Positions 7,549 to 15,850 of a DNA stretch of 64,000 nt are shown here, piece by piece (the stretch's first letter is position 1; each line of letters begins with the position of its first letter). Both the position numbers and the translations under genes were made by a program. The DNA is from Archangium sp. (GTDB taxonomy: Bacteria; Myxococcota; Myxococcia; Myxococcales; Myxococcaceae), in NCBI GenBank assembly GCA_030681645.1, contig JAUXRX010000011.1:1-64000 (forward strand), in the 5' to 3' direction. The notes beneath the pieces are model-generated. The model made no database searches. It saw only the letters and a program-made list of their open reading frames with translations, and had not been told where the DNA came from.

Positions 7549-8477
7549 CCGGCGCGCGGCAGAAGGTCGTGGTCACCGGCATCTCGGGGAACCTGGGGCG
7601 GGTGGTGGCCAAGCTGCTGCACCGCGACGCGCACGTGATCGGCATCGATCGCCGGCCGTTCGTGGGGCGCCCCAAAGACGTGGACCACGTGCAGGTCGAC
7701 CTGCGGAAGAAGAAGACCGACGAGGTCTTCAAGAAGAACAAGATCGACGCGGTGATCCACATGGGGATCATGCACGACCCGCGCATGAGCCAGGAAGATC
7801 ACCACTCCTTCAACGTGCTGGGCACGATGCGGGTGCTGGAGTGCGCGGCGAAGTACGGCGTGAAGAAGGTGGTGATGCTCTCGAGCGCCAACGTGTACGG
7901 CCCCTCGCCCGAGAACTCGAACTTCCTCACCGAAGAGACGCCGCTGATGGCGGCCAGCCGCTTCCCCACGGTGCGCGACCTGATCGAGGTCGACATGCTC
8001 GCGCACGGCTTCTTCTGGCGGCACCCGGAGATCGAGACGGTGGTGCTGCGCCCGGTGCACATCGTGGGCGCGGCCATCAAGAACGCGCCTTCGAACTACC
8101 TGCGCCTCAAGCGCCCCTGGGTGATGGCCGGCTTCGACCCGATGGTGCAGCTCATTCACACCGAAGACGTGGGCCGCGCGATGATCGAAGCGCTGCGCCC
8201 GGGGCGAAAGGGCGTCTACAACGTCACCGGCCCCGGAGAAGTGCCGCTGTCGTCGGTGTTCCGCGAGCTGGGGCACAAGCCGCTGCCCCTGCCGCACCTG
8301 CTCGCCAAGCCCCTGCTGAGCACGCTCTTCAAGTACCGCCTCGCCAGCTACCCCCCCGAAGAGCTCGACCACATTCAGTTCCTCTGTATGGTCGACGGCA
8401 CCCGCTGGACCACCGAGACAGGGTGGAAGCCGCGGCACTCCATGAAGGAAACCATCCGCTCAGTGCTCGGGGAGTGA
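7545..8477 (+). CDS. NAD-dependent epimerase/dehydratase (extended SDR)
   Basis: 310 residues, GTG overlapping the acyltransferase stop. N-terminal Rossmann motif VTGISGNLGRVV (GxxGxxG, residues ~9-20) and acidic NAD-site IGIDRRP. The extended-SDR pattern continues with VVMLSSANVYGP (catalytic Ser/Tyr region) but the usual YxxxK is not obvious (the corresponding stretch reads RFPTVRDLIEVDM), so catalysis may differ or be absent. VVLRPVHIVG and YNVTGPGEVPLS match the C-terminal substrate part. Likely acts on a nucleotide-sugar or on a lipid-linked substrate. The gene runs towards the candidate small RNA. Confidence 0.85.
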   Translation: MTGARQKVVVTGISGNLGRVVAKLLHRDAHVIGIDRRPFVGRPKDVDHVQVDLRKKKTDEVFKKNKIDAVIHMGIMHDPRMSQEDHHSFNVLGTMRVLECAAKYGVKKVVMLSSANVYGPSPENSNFLTEETPLMAASRFPTVRDLIEVDMLAHGFFWRHPEIETVVLRPVHIVGAAIKNAPSNYLRLKRPWVMAGFDPMVQLIHTEDVGRAMIEALRPGRKGVYNVTGPGEVPLSSVFRELGHKPLPLPHLLAKPLLSTLFKYRLASYPPEELDHIQFLCMVDGTRWTTETGWKPRHSMKETIRSVLGE

Positions 8478-8484
8478 GCGATCC

Positions 8485-8500
8485 CTGACGTGGATGTCAG
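8485..8500 (+). promoter_or_regulatory. Inverted repeat, possible enhancer site for the sigma-54 promoter
   Basis: CTGAC-GTGGAT-GTCAG, a perfect 5-bp inverted repeat with a 6-nt spacer, centred about 85 bp upstream of the -24 element at 8576. This is the usual distance of upstream activating sequences for sigma-54 enhancer-binding proteins. A short repeat like this can occur by chance. Confidence 0.35.
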
Positions 8501-8575
8501 CGTGCCGGGTCCAGGTCGAGACCCCACGGACTCGCAACCGGCTGAAAACGCACGCCCTGACTGCCGTCATTGGCA

Positions 8576-8591
8576 TGGCACCCGCGTTGCT
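8576..8591 (+). promoter_or_regulatory. Sigma-54 (-24/-12) promoter
   Basis: TGGCAC-CCGCG-TTGCT: a complete match to the RpoN consensus TGGCAC-N5-TTGCW, with the invariant GG (8577-8578) and GC (8589-8590) correctly spaced. The predicted start of transcription is near 8602. No open reading frame of note follows; instead a strong terminator ends at 8680. Confidence 0.8.
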
Positions 8592-8599
8592 TTGTCTCT

Positions 8600-8680
8600 G
8601 TCCCGGTAAGGGGATTCCATTGGGGAATCTTCGACGCCCGTCGCCTCGGCCGGCCCCGAGACGACGGGCGGTTTTTTTTT
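8600..8680 (+). ncRNA. Candidate sigma-54-dependent small RNA (~80 nt)
   Basis: The predicted transcript from ~8602 to the T-run at 8680 contains two hairpins: GATTCC-ATTGG-GGAATC (8613-8629, extendable by G-U pairs on both sides) and the G+C-rich terminator stem. There is no coding potential. It lies between convergent genes, so it is not a leader of either neighbour. Precedent: Pxr of Myxococcus xanthus is a developmental small RNA transcribed from a sigma-54 promoter; whether this is a Pxr relative cannot be decided by eye. Confidence 0.65.
8635..8680 (+). terminator. Strong intrinsic terminator
   Basis: CGCCCGTCG and CGACGGGCG arms (extended by CTCGG/CCGAG) followed by nine T residues at 8672-8680. 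On the plus strand it ends both the candidate small RNA and any read-through from the epimerase gene. It is the only clear Rho-independent terminator in the window. Confidence 0.9.
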
Positions 8681-9130
8681 CTACGACCCTGCGTCGGGTT
8701 TCGTCGCAGGCGCCGGCGCAGGGAGCAGCTCTTCGAAGGGCCCGTCGTCCAGGCTCTCGAGCTGCCACACCCCTTCGCGCCAGACGAACACGTTGCTGAT
8801 GGTGACGGTCTTCTCGGTCGTCGAGGGGAGCCGGTACCAGGACAGCCGCGCGACCACCTTCGCGGTGAGCAGATCGGCTGAGAGCTTCGCGTCTTCCAGC
8901 TCGAAGTTGGTGATGAAGAGATCCTGATCGTCCTTCATCTTCGTGCGCGCCTTCACGAAGCCGTCGCGACGCTCGGCCACCATCATCTCGGCCGCGCCCC
9001 GGAAGTCCTTCCAGCGGAAGCTCTGGTAGAGCGCCCGGACCGCGGGCTTCAAGTCTTCGACCTCCCCCTTGGGGACGGTGGCACACGCACCCAAAAGCAG
9101 AGCCAGCGACGCGACGGCGACCCTTTTCAT
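8681..9130 (-). CDS. Lipoprotein, unknown function
   Basis: 149 residues from ATG 9130. Signal peptide with lipobox (VASLALLLGAC), then a compact domain with FRWKDFRGAAEMM, KMKDDQDLFITNFELED and VTISNVFVWREGVWQLES. The fold resembles small alpha+beta NTF2/Cystatin-like envelope proteins, with a strand-rich second half, but I cannot name a family. It ends against the small-RNA terminator and is divergent from the large TPR gene, with only 42 bp between the two starts. Confidence 0.75.
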   Translation of the reverse strand: MKRVAVASLALLLGACATVPKGEVEDLKPAVRALYQSFRWKDFRGAAEMMVAERRDGFVKARTKMKDDQDLFITNFELEDAKLSADLLTAKVVARLSWYRLPSTTEKTVTISNVFVWREGVWQLESLDDGPFEELLPAPAPATKPDAGS

Positions 9131-9172
9131 GGCGCGACGGTAGCACCCGCGTTGGGTATGGTCCCGCCCGCA

Positions 9173-12100
9173 ATGTCCAAGCCGATGGTGGAGAAGTATG
9201 AGCAGATGCTCGCGCAGGATCCGTCGAGCACCGTGTTCGTCGAGCTCGCGCGTGCCTACCTCGATCGCGGCGACAACGACCGCGCCATTCAGACCTGCTC
9301 GCAGGGCGTCACCCACCACCCGAACTCCGTGGTCGGCCGCGTGTTGTGGGGCAAGGCGCTGATCAACACCGGCAAGGCCGCCGACGCGATGAAGCAGTTC
9401 GACCTCGCGGTGAACATCGATCGCGACAACCCGCACGCGTACAACCTCATCGGCGAGGCGCTCCTGCGCAAGGGGCTCTACCGCTCGGCGTTGCCCATCT
9501 TGCGGCGCGCGGCCACCCTGCAGCCCAACGACGGCCGCATCGCGCAGTGGCTCGAGCAGACCAAGCAGGCGCTCAGCGGCGGCCCCGCGCCCGTGCTCTA
9601 CGACAGCACCTCGGTCGACACCCAGGCGCTCGCCCCCTCGGCCCCCGCGCCCAGCGCTGCCTCGGCCCCGGTGACCACGAAGTCGGCCGGCCACACGCCC
9701 GCGCGAGGCGCGGCTGCCGCGGCTCCCGCGCCCGCGCGTGGAGCACCTCCCCCGGGTCCCGCCGACGAGCCCGACGTGTTCGCCTCGTTCACCCCGGCGA
9801 AGAACGACCCCGACGCGCAGCCCACCGTGCTGATGAACGCGTACACGCCCGGCGCGCCCGGGGTGGCGCCGGCCCGTTCTGCGCCCCCCGTGCCCACGGG
9901 CGAGCTGCCGGTGATCTCCGGCTCGCTCGAGGAACCCGGCCGCTCCACGCTCGAGCTGCCCGCGCAGCAGGGGGCGCTCGAGCCGCCCGACCCCTTCGCG
10001 TCGATGGTCTCGAGCACCGACAACGAGCCCGACACCTTCCGCGGCCTCACCAGCACCTTCGACGCGCTCTCGCAGGGCGCCTCGCCCGACGCGCCGGCAG
10101 CGCCCGCGCCGCGGCCTTCGAACCCGAACACCGAGCCGTCGGTGGTGGTGGCCCACCCCGACCTCGCGCCGCCGCCGTCGCCTCCCCGGGGTTCCAGGAC
10201 GCCCCCTCGGGGCGCGAGCCCGAGCCCGTCGGCCCCTCGCGCTGGCCCGCCCGTGCTCGAGGCGGTGGTGTCGGCACCCAGCAACGCGCTGCTCGACGAC
10301 GTGGTCTCCGCGCAGTCCGAGCTGCCCACCAGCGAGTTCCAGATGCCGGGCATGGCGGCGCAGCCCCGGGGGCCCGTGCCCTCGGCCCAGCCGCGGCCCC
10401 GCAGCACCGGCGGCCTGCTCGACGAGATCCCCGACGACTCGCTCGAGCCGCCGTCGACGCCCAACGTGCCCAACGTGCAGTTCAACACCCAGGCGACCGA
10501 GGCGATCGCCAAGGAATACGAGCGCGAGCTGCGCGCGAAGCTCGAGGTCACCAAGCAGAAGAAGACCTTCATGCAGGCGCACGGGGTCAAGATCGCGGCC
10601 CTGGCCGGCGCGCTGGTGATCCTCGGCGGGCTGGGCGGCTCGTTCGTGTGGACGCGCGTGAAGAACCAGGGCGAGACGCTCGATACCTCGATCGCCAAGG
10701 GCCTCTCGGCCGTCAACGGCGACACGAAGGAGCAGTACGGCGCGGCGGTGCGCGCGCTCGAGCACGCCCTCAAGATGGACGACGGCAACCCCGAGGCGCT
10801 CTCGCAGTTCGGCTACGCCAAGGCGCTGCTCTACGCCGAGCACGGCGGGGCCCCGGCCGATCGCGACGCGGCGGTGCAGGCCTTCGCCAACCCGGCCGCG
10901 CGCAACTCGCGGCCCGATCTGGCGCTGGTGGTCGACTTCCTCACCGCCGACGAGGCGGGCAGGGCGGCCGCGCGGCAGCAGCTGCTGGGCTCCGAGCTGG
11001 AGAAGGCCACCGTGCAGTCGCAGGCGGGGCGGCTGCTGCTGGCCGACAAGAAGTACGACGAGGCGCTGGTGCGGCTCAAGAAGGCCACCGAGCTCGACCC
11101 GCGCAACACCCGCGCGCTGGTGGCCCTGGGTGACTACTACCTGGCCTTCGAAGACTGGGACAACGCGCTCGAGATGTTGTCTCGCGCCGAGTCGCTGTCC
11201 CGCTACCACCCCGCGCGGGTCATCGGTCATTCCGAGGCGAGGCTCGAGCTGGGCCGCGAGCTGCCCGAGGCGCTGGCCGATCTCGAGGGGCTGCCGAAGG
11301 CCGCCGAGATCCCCACCGCGCTGCAGGGCCGCTACGCCCTCATGCTCGGCCGCGCCCAGTCGGCCAACGGCAAGCACGAGGACGCGCTCAAGACGCTCGG
11401 CGAAGGCCAGCCGCTCTTCACCCAGTACGGGCTCGAGTTCGCCATGGCGCTGGGCAACGCGCAGCGCTCGGCCGGGTTGATGGCGCAGGCGCAGAAGTCG
11501 TTCGAGGACGCGCTCAAGCTGGCGCCGAAGAGCGAAGCGGCGAAGGAAGGCCTGGGCCGGGTGCTGCTGGCGCGCTCGCGCGAGAAGGAGCTGATCGACC
11601 GCATCCGCGGCGAGAAGGACGCGCGCAAGGTCGCGCTCATGCGGGGCATCGCGTACTTCCGCCTGGGCGAGGCGAAGAAGGCTCGGGCCGAGCTGCAGTC
11701 GACGCAGGTCAACGGCAAGTACCCCGCCGAGGCCGCCGTGTACCTCGCGCTCACCGACGCGGCGGAAGAGGGCCAGTCGGAGAAGTCGATCGAGACGCTC
11801 GAGAAGTTCGCCGCCACGCTGCGCAAGAACAAGGCGACCGTGCAGGTCGCCCTGGCGCGCGTGTACATGCAGAAGGGCGCGCTCGACAAGGCGCGCACCC
11901 AGCTCGAAGAGGCCGCGAAAGATCCGCAGGACTACGAGGGCAACGCGCTGCTGGCCGAGCTGCTGCTCAAGGCCGGCGTGCCCACCGAGGTGGCCATGGA
12001 GCCGCTCACCCGCGCGGTCGAGCGCAACGGCAGCCACGCCCCTTCACGTCACCTGCTCACCCGCGCGCTGCTGGCGCAGGGGAAGATCCCCGAGGCGCTC

Positions 12101-12925
12101 AAGCAGATCGAGGCGTGGACGGCCGACAACCCGGCCCTCGAGCAGGCCTGGCGCGACGCCGCGCTCGTGTACTTCCAGGCGGGCAAGCTCAAAGAGGCCG
12201 AGGCCGCGTCGGCGAAGATCTCCCAGAACGCCGACGACCTCGAGGTGTGGCGCACCAGGGCGCTCATTCTCTTCGCGCGGGGCGACGGGCGGAACGCGAT
12301 GTCGGCGCTGGAGAAGGCCAACAAGCTCAACCCCAAGGACGCCGAGACGTTCTGCGAGATCGGCAACGCCTTCGTGCGCCAGGGCAACAACGACACCGCG
12401 GTGAAGGCCTTCGAAGCGGCGCTGCGCGAAGACCCGAAGTCGGTGTGCGGGCTGGCCGGGCCGCTTCACGCCAGGCCGGTGGGCAAAGGCAAGCCGGCGC
12501 CCCGCGAGGTGCTCAACCAGCTCATCACCCGCTCGACCCACGCGTGGGAGAAGGGCTTCCTCCAGGCGACGCTCGCCCGCGTGTACCTGGTGAACAACGA
12601 CGTGAAGGCCGCGCGTTCGGCCGTCGACGACGCCCTGGCGAGCGCACCGTTCCACTCGGTCGCGCACTTCGCGGCCGGCGAGGTGGCGAAGCGCGAGAAG
12701 GACGAAGCGAAGGCGGTCGAGCACTGGGGCAAGGCCGCCGAGCTCGACGGCTCGTGGAGCCAGGCGCGGCTCTCGTACGCAGACGGCCTGGCGAAGCAGG
12801 GTGGCGACGCGATCCCGAAGGCGATCACCCAGTACGAGGCGGTGCTGGTCATCGATCAGAACGAGAACGATCTCGCCCGCGTGAAGAAGACGATCACCAC
12901 GCTCAAGAAGCAGTTGGCTCAGTAG
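9173..12925 (+). CDS. Very large bitopic TPR protein
   Basis: 1250 residues from ATG 9173 (a TTG at 9152 is less likely). Residues ~1-130 hold TPRs (FVELARAYLDRGDNDRAIQT, AYNLIGEALLRKGLYRSALP). Residues ~135-440 are an Ala/Pro-rich, low-complexity linker. One membrane helix follows (KIAALAGALVILGGLGGSFV, ~475-495), then ~750 residues of at least fifteen further TPR-like units to the C-terminus. This predicts a cytoplasmic TPR domain joined through the inner membrane to a large periplasmic TPR scaffold. Such proteins organise multi-protein envelope machines, but no partner is named here. Followed after 4 bp by a two-helix membrane protein that may be its membrane partner. Confidence 0.85.
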   Translation: MSKPMVEKYEQMLAQDPSSTVFVELARAYLDRGDNDRAIQTCSQGVTHHPNSVVGRVLWGKALINTGKAADAMKQFDLAVNIDRDNPHAYNLIGEALLRKGLYRSALPILRRAATLQPNDGRIAQWLEQTKQALSGGPAPVLYDSTSVDTQALAPSAPAPSAASAPVTTKSAGHTPARGAAAAAPAPARGAPPPGPADEPDVFASFTPAKNDPDAQPTVLMNAYTPGAPGVAPARSAPPVPTGELPVISGSLEEPGRSTLELPAQQGALEPPDPFASMVSSTDNEPDTFRGLTSTFDALSQGASPDAPAAPAPRPSNPNTEPSVVVAHPDLAPPPSPPRGSRTPPRGASPSPSAPRAGPPVLEAVVSAPSNALLDDVVSAQSELPTSEFQMPGMAAQPRGPVPSAQPRPRSTGGLLDEIPDDSLEPPSTPNVPNVQFNTQATEAIAKEYERELRAKLEVTKQKKTFMQAHGVKIAALAGALVILGGLGGSFVWTRVKNQGETLDTSIAKGLSAVNGDTKEQYGAAVRALEHALKMDDGNPEALSQFGYAKALLYAEHGGAPADRDAAVQAFANPAARNSRPDLALVVDFLTADEAGRAAARQQLLGSELEKATVQSQAGRLLLADKKYDEALVRLKKATELDPRNTRALVALGDYYLAFEDWDNALEMLSRAESLSRYHPARVIGHSEARLELGRELPEALADLEGLPKAAEIPTALQGRYALMLGRAQSANGKHEDALKTLGEGQPLFTQYGLEFAMALGNAQRSAGLMAQAQKSFEDALKLAPKSEAAKEGLGRVLLARSREKELIDRIRGEKDARKVALMRGIAYFRLGEAKKARAELQSTQVNGKYPAEAAVYLALTDAAEEGQSEKSIETLEKFAATLRKNKATVQVALARVYMQKGALDKARTQLEEAAKDPQDYEGNALLAELLLKAGVPTEVAMEPLTRAVERNGSHAPSRHLLTRALLAQGKIPEALKQIEAWTADNPALEQAWRDAALVYFQAGKLKEAEAASAKISQNADDLEVWRTRALILFARGDGRNAMSALEKANKLNPKDAETFCEIGNAFVRQGNNDTAVKAFEAALREDPKSVCGLAGPLHARPVGKGKPAPREVLNQLITRSTHAWEKGFLQATLARVYLVNNDVKAARSAVDDALASAPFHSVAHFAAGEVAKREKDEAKAVEHWGKAAELDGSWSQARLSYADGLAKQGGDAIPKAITQYEAVLVIDQNENDLARVKKTITTLKKQLAQ

Positions 12926-12929
12926 CGAA

Positions 12930-13280
12930 ATGGCCAACCAGGTCCCCGTCTTCAAGATCAGCCTCACCAACGCCTCGATCCTCTCGGGGCTGTACCTGGG
13001 CGTGGCGGTGCTGGTCGAGCTGGTGCGCCGCGCGTGGAACCCGCGGTGGATCGAGCGGGTCTCGCTCTCGCTCGAGGCCTTCCCCGCGCGCACGCTCGAG
13101 CTGTTCGGCCTGTTCGAGCCGCTGCGCCGCGCCTGGGTGGAGGAGCGCATCAGCCCGCTGGGCGTGCGCTTCGTCTACGGGTTCACCACGGTGGCCGTCA
13201 TCTTCATCCTCGGCATGGCCGTGGGCGGGCTGATGTGGCTCATCGCGCGGTTTGCAGCGCGGTCGTCGACGCCGGAGTGA
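12930..13280 (+). CDS. Two-helix inner-membrane protein
   Basis: 116 residues, ATG four bases after the TPR gene stop, so almost certainly cotranscribed. Two hydrophobic segments (ILSGLYLGVAVLVELV ~17-32 and VYGFTTVAVIFILGMAVGGLMWLIA ~82-106) flank an amphipathic cytoplasmic or periplasmic loop with conserved-looking charged helices (RVSLSLEAFPARTLELFGLF). No family recognised. Its 3' end overlaps the convergent protease-like gene by 41 bp. Confidence 0.75.
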   Translation: MANQVPVFKISLTNASILSGLYLGVAVLVELVRRAWNPRWIERVSLSLEAFPARTLELFGLFEPLRRAWVEERISPLGVRFVYGFTTVAVIFILGMAVGGLMWLIARFAARSSTPE

Positions 13281-13962
13281 CGGGCTTGTCGCGCAGCGCC
13301 AGCCACGCGCCGCCCAGCAGCACGCCCACCGAGACCAGCGTCCAGAGCGCGGCCCAGACGATCGCGGGCAGGATGGTGAGGTCTGCCAGCAGCTGCGCGT
13401 CGCTCTGCGAGCGCACCGCGGAGTTCCAGAGGTCGTCCTTCAGATCCATCACCGCGTAGAGCGAGGTGAAGCTGGCGATGAAGATGTTCAAGGCGCCCAC
13501 CAGCGCGTCGGGCAGCCACTTCGCGCCGAGGCCGAAGAGGGTGGCCATCACCAGGGCGAAGAGCAGGGTGAAGCCGTCGCGCGCGTAGATGAGGCCCATG
13601 CCCGCCAGCCAGATGCAGGCGGCGGCCAGCATGATGCGCCGCGCGTTGAAGCGGAAGGTGAGCACCAGCAGCAGCACCGAGATGATCGCGCTGCCCACGT
13701 AGCCGGCCGAGAAGACGATCGCGCGGGCGAAGAACCCATCGGGGATGCGCGAGAGGCAGGCGCCTGATTCGTCGAGGCTCAGGGTGACGCGATCGACCGA
13801 GCCGCCGACGATGAGCGAGGCGAGCGCGTGGCCTGTCTCGTGGCCCATCACCGAGAGCAGCTTGAAGGGCAGGAGCACCGGGGAGTGCCAGAAGACCGCT
13901 CCCGCCACCACCAGGCCCAGGAGCAGGGCGGCACGGCCGGGGTGGAGTTGGGTGGTGGTCAT
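13240..13962 (-). CDS. M50-like (site-2-protease-type) membrane protein
   Basis: 240 residues with about six membrane segments. The second segment carries SVMGHETGHALASLIVGG: an HExxH zinc motif (residues ~39-43) embedded in a hydrophobic helix, the signature of M50B-like intramembrane metalloproteases. A later conserved Asp motif is not obvious (candidates: YARDGFTL ~125 or WLPDALVGALN ~147). Could process a membrane-bound regulator or be a non-catalytic relative. Convergent overlap of 41 bp with the preceding gene; no anti-sigma factor gene lies next to it. Confidence 0.75.
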   Translation of the reverse strand: MTTTQLHPGRAALLLGLVVAGAVFWHSPVLLPFKLLSVMGHETGHALASLIVGGSVDRVTLSLDESGACLSRIPDGFFARAIVFSAGYVGSAIISVLLLVLTFRFNARRIMLAAACIWLAGMGLIYARDGFTLLFALVMATLFGLGAKWLPDALVGALNIFIASFTSLYAVMDLKDDLWNSAVRSQSDAQLLADLTILPAIVWAALWTLVSVGVLLGGAWLALRDKPVTPASTTALQTAR

Positions 13963-14016
13963 CAGGTGGTTGAACGCGCCACGGGTGGGGGATGTTTCCG
14001 CGGCTGGAGAAGGCTC

Positions 14017-14083
14017 GCGACTTCGCTCGGGCTGAACGGATTGGCGTTGGGGCCAGCTCCGTTCACGCCGAGCGGAGTCGAGG
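14017..14083. repeat. Dispersed repeat family i, inverted pair
   Basis: Left arm 14017-14039 (GCGACTTCGCTCGGGCTGAAC...) and right arm 14059-14083 (CCGTTCACGCCGAGCGGAGT...) in opposite orientation with a 19-nt spacer, so the RNA could form a long hairpin. Lies between two minus-strand genes, upstream of the M50-like gene. Confidence 0.8.
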
Positions 14084-14091
14084 CGCTTACC

Positions 14092-15165
14092 TCAGAGGCC
14101 CGGGACGCCGGTGCTGCCGCAGAACACGTCGCGGTCGAGGCCGCGGGCGAAGTGGGGCAGGCGCGCGGGCAGCGAGCGCAGCGCGGGGTAGTCGCGCATC
14201 AGCTCGTTCAGGTCCTTGTGCGAGAGCACGGACAGCGTGGCGAACTCGGGCGCCAGCACGCGCAGCTTGCTGGGCTGGCCCGAGATGGCGCAGGTGATGG
14301 CGACGAACTGGCCCTGCGTCACCTCGAACTCGCGGGGCGCCTGGCCCACCTTGGCGCGATCCTCGAGGATCAACCGGCCGTGGGTGACCACCGCGATCAG
14401 GTTGCTCACCTCGCCGGGGCTCAGCAGCGCCTCGCCGGCGTCGAGCTCGCGGTTGGTGAAGCGGCCGATGAGGCGCGCGCGCGCGATCGAGTCGATGTCG
14501 CCGAAGAGCCGCGAGGCCATGAAGCCCTCGACCAGGCGCTCCCGGTAGAAGGTGAGCAGGCGCTGGTGGATCACCTCGTCGGCGGCGAGCAGCTTCTGCA
14601 GCTTCTCCGAGCTGATCTCGAGGATGGTGCAGTCGCCGATGGCGCGCGACGACGCGGCGCGGAGCTGGGCCGAGAAGAGGCCGAACAGGCCGAACGCCTC
14701 GCCCTTCTTCGCGTGCCGCAGCGCGACCTCGCGGCCGTCCTTGTGGCGCAGCAGCTCGAGCGTTCCGTCGACCACCACGAAGAAGCTGGTGGCGTCGTCG
14801 CCTTCCATGAAGAGGAACTCGCCGTCGGGCACCTCGAGCTGAATCGCGCCCTCGGCCATCGCCTCGAGCGACGCCACGGGCAGGTCCTTGAACATCGGCA
14901 CCTGCGTCAGCGCGAAGTACGCGACCTCGAGATCGGCGGTGACCGTGCCCAGAATGGGAAAGTCGCCCTCGACCGGAATCGGCGCGGTGCGAATCTCACC
15001 ATCGAACGAGTCGTCGACCGCCTCACGCTGCGCCTCGCGCGCCACGTCCTGCAGCACGTCGACCGGAATGAGTGAAGGCCTGAGCACCGGCGGAGGCCCC
15101 ATGGGCACCGCGACCCTCGTCCTCAACTCGCGGGGAACGATGGGGGGCAGTTGGTGCTGGGGCAT
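14092..15165 (-). CDS. Protein with two cyclic-nucleotide-binding domains
   Basis: 357 residues. Start ATG 15165 is chosen because GGAG at 15172-15175 lies six bases upstream; the ATG at 15171 has no room for it. After a ~100-residue N-terminal region, the first cNMP domain spans ~100-215 (EVPDGEFLFMEGDDATSFFVVVDGTLELL, phosphate-binding cassette region KGEAFGLFGLFSAQLRAASS) and the second ~225-345 (GEALLSPGEVSNLIAVVTHGRLIL). No helix-turn-helix follows, so it is a Crp-like sensor without DNA-binding domain, perhaps a regulatory subunit. The cassettes lack a canonical GExxxxxxxxRxA, so ligand binding is uncertain. Divergent from mobA with 55 bp between. Confidence 0.8.
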   Translation of the reverse strand: MPQHQLPPIVPRELRTRVAVPMGPPPVLRPSLIPVDVLQDVAREAQREAVDDSFDGEIRTAPIPVEGDFPILGTVTADLEVAYFALTQVPMFKDLPVASLEAMAEGAIQLEVPDGEFLFMEGDDATSFFVVVDGTLELLRHKDGREVALRHAKKGEAFGLFGLFSAQLRAASSRAIGDCTILEISSEKLQKLLAADEVIHQRLLTFYRERLVEGFMASRLFGDIDSIARARLIGRFTNRELDAGEALLSPGEVSNLIAVVTHGRLILEDRAKVGQAPREFEVTQGQFVAITCAISGQPSKLRVLAPEFATLSVLSHKDLNELMRDYPALRSLPARLPHFARGLDRDVFCGSTGVPGL

Positions 15166-15220
15166 GAACATCTCCAGGAAAGTGTGCAGGTTGCCAAACG
15201 GTGGGAGACTGTAGGGAACC

Positions 15221-15850
15221 GTGTACGGAAGTCCTGATGCATCCGTCAAGTCGACCCTCGTCGTCCTCGCCGGCGGGAGAGGGATCCGCCTCGGCGGGCT
15301 CGCTAAGGGGTTGATTCGATTGACCAATGGAGAAACGGTGGTGGAGCGCCTGCTTCGGCTCACCACGGGCCCGGCCTTCGTGAGCACCAACCACCCCGAG
15401 TGGTACGAGCGCCTCGACGTGCCGTTGATCGCCGATCTCGTGCCCGACAAGGGGGCGCCGGGTGGGGTGGTGACGGGGCTGGCGGTGTCCGCGACCGACT
15501 GGGTCACCATCGTCGCCTGCGACATGCCCTTCGTGACCGCGGAGATGCTCTCGACGCTGCACGCGCGCCGGCACGCGGGGGCCGACGTGGTGTGCTTCAC
15601 CCGCGGAGGCCAGCTCGAGCCGCTGGTGGGGCTCTACCGCCGCGAGCTCTGCTTCGACTGGGCGCCGCGGCTCGAAGGCAACCCCTCGCTGCGGGAACTC
15701 GTCAGTTCGGTCAGGCTCGACACCATCGAATCGAGCGAACCAGACCGATTGCTCAGCCTGAACTCGCCGGACGACTACCGGCACGCGGCGGAAAGCTTCA
15801 GAGACTCAGGCGTTGCTGGTACGTTGCCGCCCCAGGCCCCCACATGGTGA
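15221..15850 (+). CDS. mobA: Molybdenum cofactor guanylyltransferase-like protein (MobA)
   Basis: 209 residues from GTG 15221. The nucleotidyltransferase signature LAGGRGIRLGGLAKG (~15-29), the conserved metal-ligand stretch ACDMPFV (~99-105) and the acceptor-side FTRGGQLEPLVGLYRREL (~126-143) match MobA, which transfers GMP from GTP to molybdopterin to make the bis-MGD cofactor. It would serve the molybdopterin oxidoreductase at 33-35 kb, whose family uses bis-MGD. The Arg in the LAGG motif and the Lys (AKG) are present. A sugar-nucleotidyltransferase role is less likely given PLVGLYR. The 3' end overlaps the next start by 7 bp. Confidence 0.8.
   Translation: MYGSPDASVKSTLVVLAGGRGIRLGGLAKGLIRLTNGETVVERLLRLTTGPAFVSTNHPEWYERLDVPLIADLVPDKGAPGGVVTGLAVSATDWVTIVACDMPFVTAEMLSTLHARRHAGADVVCFTRGGQLEPLVGLYRRELCFDWAPRLEGNPSLRELVSSVRLDTIESSEPDRLLSLNSPDDYRHAAESFRDSGVAGTLPPQAPTW

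Noticed and set aside
8681..12037. A 1118-aa minus-strand frame across the large TPR gene
   Set aside because: Only its last 149 codons (lipoprotein) are coding; the rest is antisense to a gene with clear TPR repeats.
13963..14091. A promoter for the cNMP-domain or M50 gene inside the family i repeat
   Set aside because: No -35/-10 or -24/-12 pattern stands out from the repeat sequence.
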